The notes under the pieces are model-generated. The model saw only the letters and a list, made by a program, of their open reading frames with translations. It had not been told where the DNA came from and made no database searches. DNA of 64,000 bases, taken from positions 88,495,539 to 88,559,538 of the forward strand of contig CM051519.1 of assembly GCA_028015205.1 (NCBI GenBank), in the 5' to 3' direction. Below, one piece after another: positions 12,333 to 26,200 of the stretch (within the stretch, counting starts at the first letter, position 1; each line of letters opens with the position of its first letter). The DNA comes from Mytilisepta virgata. Taxonomy: Eukaryota > Mollusca > Bivalvia > Mytilida > Mytilidae. The translations under genes and the position numbers were made by a program.

Positions 12333-15300
12333 ATAAACCACGAATTTTTCTATCTGTCGGCAGTGTCGTGAGAATCACTGAAGGCGAATCCTTCAGTCTT
12401 CATTGTATGGTAGATAGTTATCCCGAGATTAGTGATATTTTTTGGTGGAAAGCAGAAAACAAGAAACCTAAAATTATCAAAAAGGGAAAAGATTTGCACA
12501 TAAATGTTGTTACACGAAGAGATTCTGGTAATTATGGTTGCAGCGCTTCCAACACAGTCGGATCAGGAAACGATGAAACGTATGTTGTTGTAATGTGTAA
12601 GTAAATTCATAAATAGATTCATCTAAAAATCTTTTTGAAAATAATATTACTCATAAATGAAAAATTATCAAGTACAGCCTATAAGTCTAGCTCTTTTAAC
12701 TGCCGATGTTTGTCTTTTAAAAATTCAAACTCTTTAACAATTTTTTTTTAACTTCTTTTCATGACAAGCGAAAATATGTGTTTGATATACTATTCGGTCT
12801 TCATGTGAGGTTAAAAAGACAAATGAGTCGTCTTTAACAGGCTCAGTTTTCTATACCAAAAATTACAGGCAAACCAGTCAATCAAACAAATCAAACAAGT
12901 TATCGTTTTTAATATTTCAGATTATTAACCAGATTTCAAAAGTGGGAAGGACGGTTTATTTGGTGATTTATCCAAATTCAATATTAGTTTGCACTGATAT
13001 ATCTCGAGCACTGCTGTGAGTTGTCAGTCAACTAAATGGCCATGCAGTGCATCAAATTTATTTCGGTATTTTGTGATACATTTTATTTATTTTTCTTTAA
13101 AATTTTTATTTTATTTAATTTTTTTTGTTGTTATTTTATTATATTAAATTATATTAATATTCTTGAGTTGTAATTACACGCATAACATGTATATCATTAC
13201 AAATATTTTCTTTTTGGATCAATTTTTTAGATATACCGAGCATGCCACTATATGTGACTGTACAAAACATTCAAAACCGTGCAATAGTAAACTGGAGACG
13301 CAGTTTTAACGGAGGGTATAAAGAGACATATTTTATTGAATTTCGGAAGAAAGGATCATATATCTGGAACACAGTGCAATCCTTCAATTACTCCGATAGT
13401 GAGGAATTATCCTGGAAAATAAACAACCTGCAGAAAAATCAAATGTACCATTTCCGGATGTATTCTGAAAACAGACTTGGAGTAAGCAACAAAACAAACG
13501 TAAGAACTGTACTTATATTTCCTGGTAAGTTGTCGCATGACTTACGTAGATATGTCGAAAGCACTAAATGTAATTACTCCATCTACACCTAAAATAACAT
13601 ACCAACGTTCATTTTAGGCCTTAAAATTTGTTAATTTCATAGTTAATCACTTGAATAAAAATTCTGTTTACAATGTAGGATGTAGTTGCATCTTATATCA
13701 CCTTTATTTAGATATATGATTTTAACAATTTGTAATATTTATAGATGCAAAATTTCGGAAAAGAATACCGAAGATATAAGACAGCAAACACACATTATAC
13801 AAGACCAAATCAAAGACGAGTCGAATTGTGATAAAATAACGTAACAAAAATATACAATGAAGAGACAACCAAAGGATTAAAAACAGTAGTGACAAAAATC
13901 ATGCGTTTGTAACTCCAATAAGTGTCTTCTACAGCCCAACTTACGCCAAAGTAGTTATCAAAATGCGTTGCGGTGAGTCCCCATTATATGCTGTTTTATG
14001 TAGGCTGTCATGGAATATCAATTTCCCAATGATGAAATATGTTCTCTTCCATTTGCGTAGGTTTTGTTGTTTCTCTATCACCGAACATGGCATTTTACTG
14101 GGCTTGACAAGAGCAACATGACTTATAAGAGTCTGGAACTGCTAACCATTCCAACCCTGATTTCAAGCCCAGTTTTTAATGGACGGGGTCATTCATACTT
14201 TAGATTTATGTTTTATTCGTTTTAAAATGATTTATATTACATGTACCACCTCAAGCTTTCGCGTTCGGTTAGGTTATAGAATTTAGATCTACCGATAATA
14301 TAATATTTCATACAAACGACATATACACTGTACCTTTATGAATTTTACCACCGGGCATGAACAGCATAACGGAGTGATATAAGGGACTGCTTACTCACCT
14401 GAGTTCACCCTCTATTTTTTATGGATCCAAGTAGCTCGTCATTTTTTTAAAGTGTTGTTTGTGTTCGTTTCGTTCTCACCCTTTCCCATCCTCGTTGTCT
14501 TTGTCTTTAGAATTATGAAAGTTGGATGGCCCTTCGGATATCCCTCAGATTTTCATACTTACAAAGTATAACCCACAAGGTATGTTTTAAATAACTCGAA
14601 TTGTCACTGTGAATTGGTTGTCGTTCAATAATTCTCAGATAAATTATTTAAAGAGGACAAATATACCTAAGGAGCAAATCAAAAAACGTAATCCATTGTA
14701 CAGACAAACATACAAAGACAAATGAACAAGCACAAAAAATAAACACTGAAAACTAAAACACAATGAACAACACGAACTGCTATAAAAACCAGGAGTGAAC
14801 CCAGGTGCTCCGAAATTAAAATTTGTTATGGTCGAAATTCGCTTTCATATATATATCTGGAAGATTTAGTTGCAGTTTATTTATTTATTGTTACGAGAAC
14901 TAGAAAAAACATATTTGATCTGAAACGGCCCTTATGGTCTTGCTTATACTTACATTGTCTTGATTTTCTGTAGTATCATATTTTCAAGTACAATCAAGAC
15001 ATGCTGTCTTGCAGTCATTCAAGATAGATCATGACATGTTTAGGTCAAGCACAGGTAGAGTTAAACATTGCATAATTCACTTTATACGAATTTTCTTGAA
15101 CAGTCTTGACTGACTGCAAAGCATTTAATCTTGTTTTGGTCCAGACAATCAAGATAAGCAGGACAGAAATGTTCGTTTCAGATAAAAAAAATATGTTACT
15201 AGTGGGGTTCATTACAAAGCTCTATTATTCATTTAAAGCATCCGAAAATGTTACTAAGACGGTAAGTGAAGGTACGACAGCATCCTTTAATCTCATCGTT

Positions 15301-15750
15301 GCTGCTTCTGGTGTTGGTGGGTGCATCATACTTTTTTTAGCTGTTGTGGTCATTACGCGGACTTGTACATGCAATCGCAAACATAATGGTGTCACACAGG
15401 TGGAACAAAGGACAGAAAGACAAGAAATACATTCGTATTATGAAATCGAAATTAATGAGTTAAATGAAGGCAATTTTTCTCAAAATATTGAGGATCGTCA
15501 AGATGCATTCAGTGAGACCGATATGATTCAGATGAATAGATCCTCATCGGATTCCTCTAAAACATCTGTAGACCATGTTCCTAATAGAAATGAAACCGAT
15601 CCTAAGGATATTTACACCAACCCTTATCAACCATTGAGAGAAAATGAACAATCCTTACCAGAGGAATCATATGAATGTATAAACCAGAAAGAGAATGATA
15701 GCACGATCGCTGAATGTATAAATGTTAAAGTAGAATTTCCTGACAATTGA
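12333..15750 (+). CDS. Ig/FN3 single-pass membrane receptor, 3' exons
   Basis: Three exons join in phase: 12333-12596, 13231-13524 and 15239-15750 (stop TGA), giving 355 residues. The first encodes one Ig domain (SLHCMV, IFWW, DSGNYGC: the two Cys, the Trp and the DxGxYxC signature). The second encodes one fibronectin type III domain (IVNWRR, YFIEFRK, YHFRMYSENRLG). The third encodes a short stalk, a transmembrane helix (about LIVAASGVGGCIILFLAVVV), a Cys/Arg/Lys stop-transfer and a tail of about 130 residues. The tail carries spaced tyrosines: YYEI, YTNP, YQPL and YECI. The first exon starts in phase 2, so at least one upstream exon with the signal peptide is missing. I could not find it between 5.2 and 12.3 kb. 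Probably a surface adhesion or recognition receptor; ligand unknown. Confidence 0.82.
14380..14820. repeat. Dispersed repeat fragments in receptor intron
   Basis: 14640-14815 is an inverted copy of the sequence at 51700-51890 (shared AACACGAACTGCTATAAAAA and AGGTGCTCCG). 14380-14520 is a more diverged copy in the forward direction (GACTGCTTACTCACCTGAG). Probably tails of retroelements. Confidence 0.6.
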
Positions 15751-16590
15751 TTGTTTAATGTTTGTACTAAAAACTGAGATAATGAGATGCATGTAATAAT
15801 GATAAACAGAAAGTGAACATATACTTATTTGCAACAATTTTCATGTTGATCGCTCGTGTTCATTGCAAAACTTTAAACCGCATTAAACTTATTTTGTGGG
15901 GTGAGCGCTCAGTTAAAACCGGACCTTAGACTAGGGCCGTTTTAAGTCATTTTGCAGTCCATATATAAAACTGTTAAAAGTTGCAACAACATTTATGAAT
16001 GTTTTTCGGGTTCATAATTTTCCGTAAATACAACCTTACATTTTTAACTTCTGTAACCACTGGAATAAAATCTTTTGAAATTATTTTTGTAAACTTGAGA
16101 TTGTCGTTTTAGACCAAACAAAATGAAAGTAGAGAATACAGATGTTATCAGAAGTGGTACAAAATAAATGTATGAGTCGTACCACACTGATAATTGCCGA
16201 TTCTAGACAGAATAGACCAATTTTACTTTTTTATGTGGGAGTATTATGTGACGTCTCACGGCCCCATGTGGAGATTTCAAATTAATTTTTAAATCTTAGA
16301 TTTTATGTGCGATATTTGAAGCTGCCACATCGGTTTTATATGTAGTTGAATAGCAAATTGGAAGCATAAGAAAAAGTCCACATGGAACTTAAATAGTGGG
16401 TAAAAATATAAAACAAAAACATAAAAGAGTTTTTCAGGATACTTGTTCTGTAACGGTCGTTTTTCTTTTTATGGGTTTTATTTCTTACCTTCCTATTGTT
16501 GTTTCGGTTCTTTGCTTTTTACAAATGTAATGACAGGTTTGTTTTCTTCACAAATTTAATGCCGCTATCCGGACATTGAAGAATGAAAAT
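15751..16590. other. Short intergenic spacer between convergent genes
   Basis: This holds the 3' flank of the Ig/FN3 receptor (plus) and of ITIH-B (minus), which are convergent. TTTATT at 16477-16482 is AATAAA on the minus strand and could be a poly(A) signal for ITIH-B. No other feature was seen. Confidence 0.4.
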
Positions 16591-16654
16591 TAAATGTGCG
16601 TTATGTTCTTTATGTTGATTGGTATATCTTGTAAAAAAAATATTTGCTGTTGAA

Positions 16655-16820
16655 GAAGTAAAGTCGAGAAATACCAAAGGGATTTTCGAAGGAGGGAAAA
16701 ATTCGAAACAATTGACAAACTCCGGAGAACAAAGAAGACAAGACCTAAACTAAAAACATATGAACATGGACCCCACCATAAAACCTGGGGTAGACTCAGG
16801 TGCGCCGGAAGAACATGCAC
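16655..16820 (-). repeat. Dispersed repeat (copy of 48288-48500 family)
   Basis: It shares long phrases with 48288-48500, for example GAAATACCAAAGGGAT, AACTCCGGAGAACAA and CTGGGGTAGACTCAGGTGC. It lies in the likely 3' UTR or flank of ITIH-B. Confidence 0.75.
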
Positions 16821-16927
16821 AATGTTACCATTGCAGATCTTTAATGAAAAAATGAGAAATAGGTACAAACTTTCAAACATTAGAATTAAACACAATTACA
16901 AAACTCTAAATCCTTTGCTTTACCACT

Positions 16928-17213
16928 TTATCTTGACAAATCATCAGAATGAAATAAACTGTTCAAGTGGAATCGCTCAATAGAATCAATGAACCCACCG
17001 GTATGTTTATGTAAATTCCAACAAATATCTCCATGTGTCGTTTTCAATACTGCTGAGAAGTGTGAATGTTTATCTGACCCTCCAATCCTACTGCTGAAAT
17101 TACCAACAATCTTACCATTTCTTTTGAAAACTTTTCGAAGTCTGATATCTTTATTTACAAGTTCTCCTGAAATAATTGTGCATCATAATACTTAAAGTTA
17201 CAATTTATTTGTG

Positions 17214-17247
<34 letters not shown>

Positions 17248-20200
17248 AAAATAGGGAGGATTAGATTTGTTTTTTGGTGTTGGTTGGATTTCTTTTGGCT
17301 TTTTTTCACCTTTTGCAATACTTATACGTTAGGATTTATTTTCAACGCAGAAAATAATTGCTATACTCACGCGAATTTCACTTTCATCTAACGTATTAAA
17401 ACCTCCATGTGTACCTTCTTTAACTTCTTTTATAAGTACAAAAGGATACCGGATAAATCTCGTACCCTGTTTTGCCAGTCGTTGAGACTGTACCCCCAAT
17501 TGTTTTGGTTAATCTTTCAATGATATAGGCTTTACCTAACACAAAATCAAACAACAACATTTCGTCTGTGTAATCTTACTTTGTCTTGATCTCAGCTGGC
17601 TTTATCATATAGTCAAACCGGTTTAAATTGAGACACAACTAGAGTTAAATATTGCATGTACATGCACATAATTAATTTTTAACGTTTATGTCTTGTCTAG
17701 TATTGATAGACTCTAAGGGCCGTATTCACAAAGGCAGTTTAAATTTAATCTGAGTTTTAAAAGTTCTTAAACGGAGTTTAAAAATAAACTTTATTCAGGA
17801 AACTGTTTTAAAATAAACTTGGTTTAAACCGGGTATGAAATAGCCTAAAACCTGTTTTAAATTAAACTTGCAACAAGGCAGGTTTAAATCTTGGTTTAAA
17901 GCTAAAAACAAGATATATTCTCCAAATACATTCCGCTATAAATATCATTTACAAAAGTTCTGTTTTGGATATGCATTTTTGAAAAATAGAAAATGACGCT
18001 ATTGTAAAATTATAATTACAAGAAAATGTGTCTTTGTAAATTTAAGTATAACTATACAAGCTTATTTGTTCATTTCTTTGATTATTTGTATCTGTCGTTA
18101 TCATGTTGCATTGTTTTATTTATGTATAACTATGTTTTTAAATTTCTTTTTGCAACGGTAATCTTGAATGGATGGTGGTCTAAAGTTACGACATTTCTAA
18201 TAGATTGGCTCATTTCTTCCATAAGGTTTGGTCGAAGAAATTGAAAGTATCCTACAGTTTTCTCCCTTTTTGTCAGTATGTGAAGCTAATATAAGCGTTA
18301 TACATTTGAATATGAAATAAAAACATGAAAAAGCAAACGATTTTTTTTCTATAACCCTTTTAATACACGTTCTGAATTGTACTTTTTACATAGGATCACA
18401 ACCGCGAAATTGCGGGTACGAAGTTATCGATTGGTAAAAACCTATTCGACCCGTTCTTTCATCTAACATAACTTTATCCACCCTTTTGAACACGATAAAG
18501 GTTCGTTTATCACCGCCGCGGAAAGAAAATTCAGAATTTGGCGATGGGAAGGACTGTACATCCGAACAATTGTTTCCGTTTAATCCCCCAAATAACTCAA
18601 AACAGGTCTTCAAACGCGGTGACGAACAACTACACTGTGCGTTGATCATTTATGTTAATCTACTCGAAAGAAGAAGACACACAAATTCGAGTCTCTTTAA
18701 TTATTAATATAGACTAGGGAAAAAGTCGAATATCCAACAATGACGATCGAAGTCTGTAACAATCATCGATACATGTATATATCCTACAGTTTCATGAAAA
18801 CTGATATTGGCACATATTTCATATATACTGAACCGCAAAAGAAACGTCGCTTTTTCAAAATGTTAGCAAAATTCAAAATAAATATTAATTAATGATTTTT
18901 ATATAATCAGTATTACGATTACATCACCAGGTAAGATTAAATTACCTGTGAATTAAATTTTCGGTTGAATAATTTTCAGTTGATATCGTAGAGCGACCGT
19001 ACCTAAAACCGCTCGTGGGACACACTTGGCGGTAATTTTTCTTAAATCTTAAATGTTCGTGAAATTCATGCTCCTTTATGGGTATAAAAGGCCGGAGAAA
19101 ATTAAAGAGTGTTAGTATCAGTGTTGACACAGAAGCTATGCCACGTCTGACTCCACAACAGAGAGAACAGGCCATTGGTCGATTGGATGCTGGGCAATCT
19201 GCCAGAGTTATTGCCAACGACTTCAACTGTGCTGTTCGAACAATTGAACGTCTACGGACACGGTACAATGCAACAAACAGCACAAATGACCGTCCACGGA
19301 GTGGTAGACCCCAAGTCACTACCCCTAGACAGAATAGAGGCATTGTTCGTCACCATTTGATGAATCGGTTCACCCCAGCTGCCGAAACTGCCAGAAACAC
19401 TGTTGGAACACATGGACGACCCATAAGTGATGATACGGTTCGTCGGCGATTAGCTGCTAGAAACATGAGATGTCGCCGTCCAGCAAGAGGACCTATTCTT
19501 ACTCCTCGACACCGTCAAGCTCGTCTTCAGTGGGCCACTCAGCGACAGAATTGGCGAAATCGACAATGGCGTAACATCATCTTCTCTGACGAAAGCCGTT
19601 ACTGCATTTCAACAGCCGATGGCAGAACCAGAGTGTGGAGAAGACGCGGGGAACGTTACGAAGACAGCTGCATTCTGGAAACAGACGCGTGGGGAGGACC
19701 TAGCATCATGGTATGGGGTGGAATGGGCCTTAACGTTAAACTTGGTCCAGTCATCTTTCAGAACCTTGGCCCAGGCAGAGGAAATGGCGTAACAGCTGCC
19801 CGTTACATCGACCAAGTCTTGACACCCCATGTTCAGCCCCATTTCGCACGTCATCAAAACAAGACTTTCCAACAGGACAATGCACGTGCGCATACCGCAA
19901 GAGCCACAAGAGACTTCCTACAGCAGAATAACATTAATGTTATGGATTGGCCGGCTTTGAGTCCAGATTTAAACCCTATTGAACATTTATGGGACGAAGT
20001 TCAAAGACGGTTGAATAATGAGCAGCCAAGTCCGACAACTGCAGCTGAACTTTCACAAGCGTTTCAGAGAGTATGGGCACGTATTCCGATGGCGTTTATT
20101 AATCGGCTCATCAACTCCATGTACCGAAGATGTGCCGCAGTAATTGGTGCCGGTGGAGGACATACACTTTATTAACGGACGTGGGAGCACAGCATTGAAA

Positions 20201-23200
20201 ACATGTGACGTTGCGACAATTGTGACGTTTTTGTGAACATTGTAACCAAAAGACTGTAAATCATTCATTAAATTTTGTAAAAATTAATTTAAAATATATA
20301 AATGTCACTTTGAAATAAATGTATGTGAACGTGTCATTTTGTGCGACGTTTCTTTTGCGGTTCAGTATATAACAATATATTGGGGTCACCTTGCTCGACT
20401 TGTATCGGGTGTTGAAACTTACAATAAGGTACTAAATTTGATGAATATTTGTACAACGTCATGACATCGTTAGCAGAACGTTTACGCATTTCCGATTACT
20501 GTTAAAGGCCGAGCTGTTTACCTTGCAGACCAAGTATTTTGTCTCTAAATCTTTAATATGTCCTGCCAACGAAAGTTGCGAAGTGTATAGATTTTCGGTC
20601 TGAGCTTCCGTTTGTTGGACCATCCGTACGTCCATCCCACCTCATGTTAAGGTTTTCGTTGAAGTTTTTTTCATAAGAAAATGGGGTCACATCATTATTG
20701 ACCTATGTACACGTTTACATCACAAACTTTCTAAAACAGTTGGAACATATAGATTCTACAACGATGACCAGTAAAGTTTATTATGGAATTTATCAACTGG
20801 AGATAATTAAATTTTCATTTCAAAACTGTGAGGCTTGTTTTAATTATCGAGAGTGGACAAATTTCAGAATTAACGCGTTAAGAGTTTTAGAATCTTTTTC
20901 TCTAATGAAAATGTAAAACTCCGAGAGCTCTTCCAAACGTTTTACAATTAATCAACGTGTGGTGATCATAATTTATCAAACGGGTCAAGAGACGTATGAA
21001 TTTGCACAGAACTGGAGAAATTAGTGTTATCCTGACTTATGTTCTTGTTTTTCTTATTGTGTTTCCTGTTATTGGTTTCTTTTTGTTATAAGATCACACA
21101 CTAAACACCTGCTTACATTGATAATGTTAAATACTCACATTACAGTGAAATACTTATTATTCGTGCTACACCAATTTTCGTGGATTTTGGGGACAACGCA
21201 ATCCACGAATTTAAAAATACAACGAAATATATATTTTCAATCGTTTTATCGAGAGGAAATAAAAAAATAAAAAAAAAACTCTTGAGGTCCTTTCCAAGAA
21301 TGCAATCTCATCGTTTGATCTTTAGTAAATATATCTCAAACGGATGAGTATGAATAGCAGGGAAGAAGATTTTAGTTTGCTACAGATAGAGATTTAATTT
21401 GGCTTAGATAAAATATTGAAAATAAATATATACTCCAAATGATGTAAACAATGTCGTAGTAAAGTATTTATAAGGTTTTAATAATTAATCTAGTTAATAA
21501 CTAATTTCTTTGGTTTTTTTTTATCCTTGGCAGCAAATATTGTTCTGACAAAATTTTGTTTTGAAAAAGCGTCTAATGGATATAAGTTAAGATGATAATG
21601 ATATCGTTGATTGGGGGTGTCTTATGTCATTCTCGTTTGTCCCGCACCGTCTATTTGAGATCACGAATCCTAGTAGATTTAACATCATTTCTGCTAAGGC
21701 AGGAGGGAACCACACTTGTAGATAATTGTACTGAACCTAATGTATAGCACCTCTTCGCGAATTTAAAAATTTTGTCTGAGAAAAATTTATATTTGTAATT
21801 GAACACATTATTTTGAGCATTTAAACTTCTGCTTTTTTGGAAATAAAAAAAAAATCCAAGTACGTTAGCGTCAGTAAAATGGGTGGTGAAAAATATGCAG
21901 CTTTTCTTTGAATATATTTCTATCCGAGGGAAAACAATTATCAAGTTTTCTGCTTATAAACTTTGGATTGTCATGATTTTTAGCTCAGCTGGTCTAAAAG
22001 GCCAAGTGAGCATTTGCCATCACTTGGCGTCCGTCGTACGTCGTCGTAGGGCGTAAAAATTCCTCTGAAACCACTGGGCCAATTTGGACCAAACTTCTGT
22101 GGAATGGTCCTTTGGTGGCCTCCTTTTAAAACTATGTCCGGCATCCCCTATTTCCAACCGACATGGCTGCTGTTACTAAAAATAGAAAAAGCGGGATGAA
22201 TTTCAAAAATCTTCTTCTATGAAACTACATGACCAATTGGAATCAGGCGTGTCAGTAATGATCCATAGGAGGTTTTCTTTCAGAATTATGTTCGTTGATC
22301 CGGACTGTTAACCAAGATGGCCGCCACAACCGACCTTAGTTTAACATAGGGCCCTATGGGAAAATTCATTGATAAATATTCGTCTGAAACCACTTGACCA
22401 ATTGGAACCAGACTTGACAGCAATAGTCCTTAGATTGTACTCTTTAAGAATTATGTCCGATGACCCGGACTAACAATCAAGATGGCCGCAACAGCTAAAC
22501 TTAGTTTAACATAAGACATAATGTGAATATTTTTTGAAAAATCTTCTTGTCTGAAACCAATGAGGCAACTGAAACCAGACTTGGCAACAATGGTCCTTAG
22601 ATGGTCCTCTTTAAGAAATATATGTGATGATCCGGACTGTCAACCAATATGGCTGCCACACCCGAATTTAGTTTAACATAGGGCCTTATGGGAAAATTCT
22701 TGGAAAAATCTCCTTGTCTGGAACCACTTGACCAATTGGAACCAGAGTTGCCAGCAATGGTCCTTAGATAATCCTCTTTAAGTAATATGTCCGATGACCC
22801 GGACAGTCAACCAAGTTGGCCACCATAGTTGAACTTAGTTTAACATAGGATCCTTTGGGAAAATTTTTAAAAAAATGTTATTGTCTGAAACCACTTGACC
22901 AATTGGAACCATACTTGGCAGCAGTGGTCCTTAGATTGTTCTCTTTCAGAATTATGTCCGATGACCCCAATACCACAACAAAACTTGGTCTAACATAGGA
23001 CCCTATGAGAAAACTAGACACATCGACTGCTACACTTAATTTTTAGTCCTGCTCAAGGTGGACAAGATAAATCCATGTGAGCGATACAGGCTCTTGAGAG
23101 CCTCTTGTTTCTTATAATTGGCATTCAGTTTCAAGATTTAATTTGAAATAACACTGTTACGTTCACTCGAATTACACTGATTAGCATTTCATTACAGCAT

Positions 23201-26200
23201 TTACTAGCAGCTTTGAATTTAGTGTCAAGATGTGTTTAATCATGTCATAAACAGAACGTCACAATGAAATGCGGTTCGGAGTCAATTGTTTTTATTTTCG
23301 TAATCATAGTTTAAATTTAAACTTACTTTTAAAAAATTAACCAAGTTTATTTAATTTTAAACTAAGTTTACCTAAACTAGGATTAAATTTCTTTCATGAA
23401 TAGAGTTTAATTTAAACTTAGTTTCTTGGTTTAACTAAACCAGGTTTAAGCTTAAACGAGGTTTACATTAAATCACTTTTATGAATACGGCCCTAAAACA
23501 ATATATTTTGTTTTGTCTTAAATTTTAAACTTTGTGAAAAACTAGTCACAATTAAATAAAATGTTCGTTGAAGATATAACTTTGTTATCATTGTCATATA
23601 AGACATTTGTAATATTATTTTTGATGCATACATAAGACATTTGTAATTTGATGCATACATAAGACATTTGTATTTTTGATGCATACATAAGACATTTGTA
23701 TTTTTGATGCACACATAAGACATTTGTATTTTTGATGCATACATAAGACATTTGTAATTTGATGCACACTTAAGACATTTGTATTTTTGATGCATACATA
23801 AGACATTTGTAATTTGATGCACACATAAGACATTTTTATTTTTGATGCATACATAGGAAATTTGTATTTTTCATGCATACATAAGACATTTGTATTTTTG
23901 ATGCATACATAAGACATTTGTAATTTGATGCACACATAAGACATTTGTAATGGTATTTTTGATGCATACATAAGAAATTTGTATTTCTGATGCATACATA
24001 AGACATTTTTATTTTTGATGCATACGTAAGAAATTTGTATTTTTGATGCATACATAAGACATTTGTATTTTTGATGCATACATAAGACATTTGTATTTTT
24101 GATGCATACATAAGACATTTTTATTTTTGATGCATACATAAGACATTTGTAATGGTATGTTTGATGCATACATAAGACATTTGTATTTTTGATGCATACA
24201 TAAGACATTTGTATTTTTCATGCATACATAATAAGACATTTGTATTTTTCATGCATACATAAGACATTTGTATTTTTCATGCATACATAAGACATTTTTA
24301 TTTTTGATGCATACATAAGAAATTTGTATTTTTGATGCATACATAAAACATTTGTATTTTTGATGCATACATAAGACATTTGTATTTTTGATGCATACAT
24401 AAGACATTTGTATTTTTCATGCATACATAAGACATTTGTATTTTTCATGCATACATAAGACATTTGTATTTTTGATGCATACATAAGACATTTTTATTTT
24501 TGATGCATACATAAGACATTTGTAATGGTATGTTTGATGCATACATAAGACATTTGTATTTTGATGCATACATAAGACATTTGTATTTTTCATGCATACA
24601 TAATAAGACATTTGTATTTTTCATGCATACATAAGACATTTGTATTTTTCATGCATACATAAGACATTTTTATGTTTGATGCATACATAAGAAATTTGTA
24701 TTTTTGATGCATACATAAGACATTTGTATTTTTGATGCATACATAAGACATTTGTATTTTTCATGCATATATAAGACATTTGTATTTTTCATGCATACAT
24801 AGGACATTTGTATTTTTGATGCATACATAAGAAATTTGTATTTTTGATGCACACATTAGACATTTGTAATACTAGTTTTGATGCATACCCATTATTTATT
24901 TTCTTACCTAATAATCCACTGCAATGGACTGGTAATGATTCAAAATTTTCGATATCAATGTTGAAATATTTCCTTTCTTCATGAATAACTCTTTCAACAT
25001 AAAGTAAAATGTCACCAAAGAGATGAAATGCAGTCTTACTAAAACTATTATTCTGGCACATTGTTAATCTTTCGATCATCGTCTCTGTGCAATTTTCTAG
25101 TGGCCAATCATATCTTGTATCGTGGTAGATTATTCCGGAATCGACATCAATTACTATATTATGACCAAAAGAGGAGGCAAAAATATCGGAGATATACATT
25201 TTATCGTTTGTGTAGGATGCTGTTTCGTTTATTATACCGATATTCAAAACCACGTCTGAAAAACCAAATAAGAGTACATCATAAGAGGTATTATGCATAT
25301 TCTAAATATTGATAAATGAAAAATCAAGCTGCCTTTTAAATTTTCGAGTTGAACATTTTGGCCTAGCTTGAATGGACGAAGCGTCGTCCCTTTGTGTGGT
25401 CTTATGTCACAGGCATGTCGAGATTTTGTACCAATCAAATTATGGTAATGAACTAAATATTTTGGAGTAAAAATTATTCAAAAAAAACATCAGTAAGAAT
25501 TCTATTGTTACAGCACAAAAATGTAAGCTCTAACAAGAAAGTCAGTTGTGCATAGTTACAAATCAATGTGCAATTTAGCCACAATGGCTTAGCGATTTAT
25601 CTACTAAGAAATCATCGCTGATATCGTGAGGCTTGACTTCAATCCCCCATTTGGGTCTATGTATAAGTCTATGTATAAAATTGTAAATATGTGTTGTTTT
25701 CAACTAATATATATCATATATCTTGCCTTTGGGTATCTGTAGAATTCTGATGATGCTTCCTGGTCTTGTCATAATATCAAAACACACTGGATATTGTATT
25801 CCATTCATTGTTACTTGGAAATGAGGATCTCCTTTACCTGGAAAGTTATAATAAAAACGTTACATTTCAATGATTGTAGTTTTAGTTTTCAACTTTTGGC
25901 GCATTGGAGAATGACAAAAGGAAATATTCCATGTTAGAGAAGATATTCATAAGTACATAAAGTATAATGTTTATAAATATAAATTTTCGAGTTTTTAACC
26001 AAACTGTTTTAATTGGCAAAGTTTTAAACGTAGCGCCATTAATGACAGTAAGTGCAGTCTACCCACTCGGCCTCTATTCTGTGAAGATGCAAAATCAATT
26101 AAATCAGATAATCAGATATCCTAAAACCAATCTATTTTATATCCGGGTCAATGTCTAGCCTTGTACAATTATAATGAATTTCATTATTATTTATTTTGTA

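Larger units (their letters stand above)
17714..23496. mobile_element. TAA-flanked TIR element (PIF/Harbinger-type ends), 5.8 kb
   Basis: The left end GGGCCGTATTCACAAA (17717) and right end inverted TTTATGAATACGGCCC (to 23493) form terminal inverted repeats. TAA at 17714-17716 and 23494-23496 is a 3-bp target duplication, the PIF/Harbinger signature. Both subterminal regions (17735-17900, 23310-23470) are rich in scattered TTTAAA/GGTTTAAA motifs, a likely transposase-binding array. I found no recognisable Harbinger transposase or Myb gene inside, so it is probably non-autonomous or decayed. It has been invaded by Tc1 (18828-20365) and a Helitron-like repeat (about 21981-23110). The whole nest sits in the last intron of ITIH-B. 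Confidence 0.68.

Noticed and set aside
18942..19893. Minus-strand ORFs of 94-133 codons opposite the transposase
   Set aside because: Antisense shadows of the Tc1 transposase gene.
23493..24852. Many overlapping minus-strand ORFs of 60-197 codons rich in MSYVCIKNTN-type repeats
   Set aside because: They are translations of the 28-bp intronic minisatellite in its three open frames, not a protein family.
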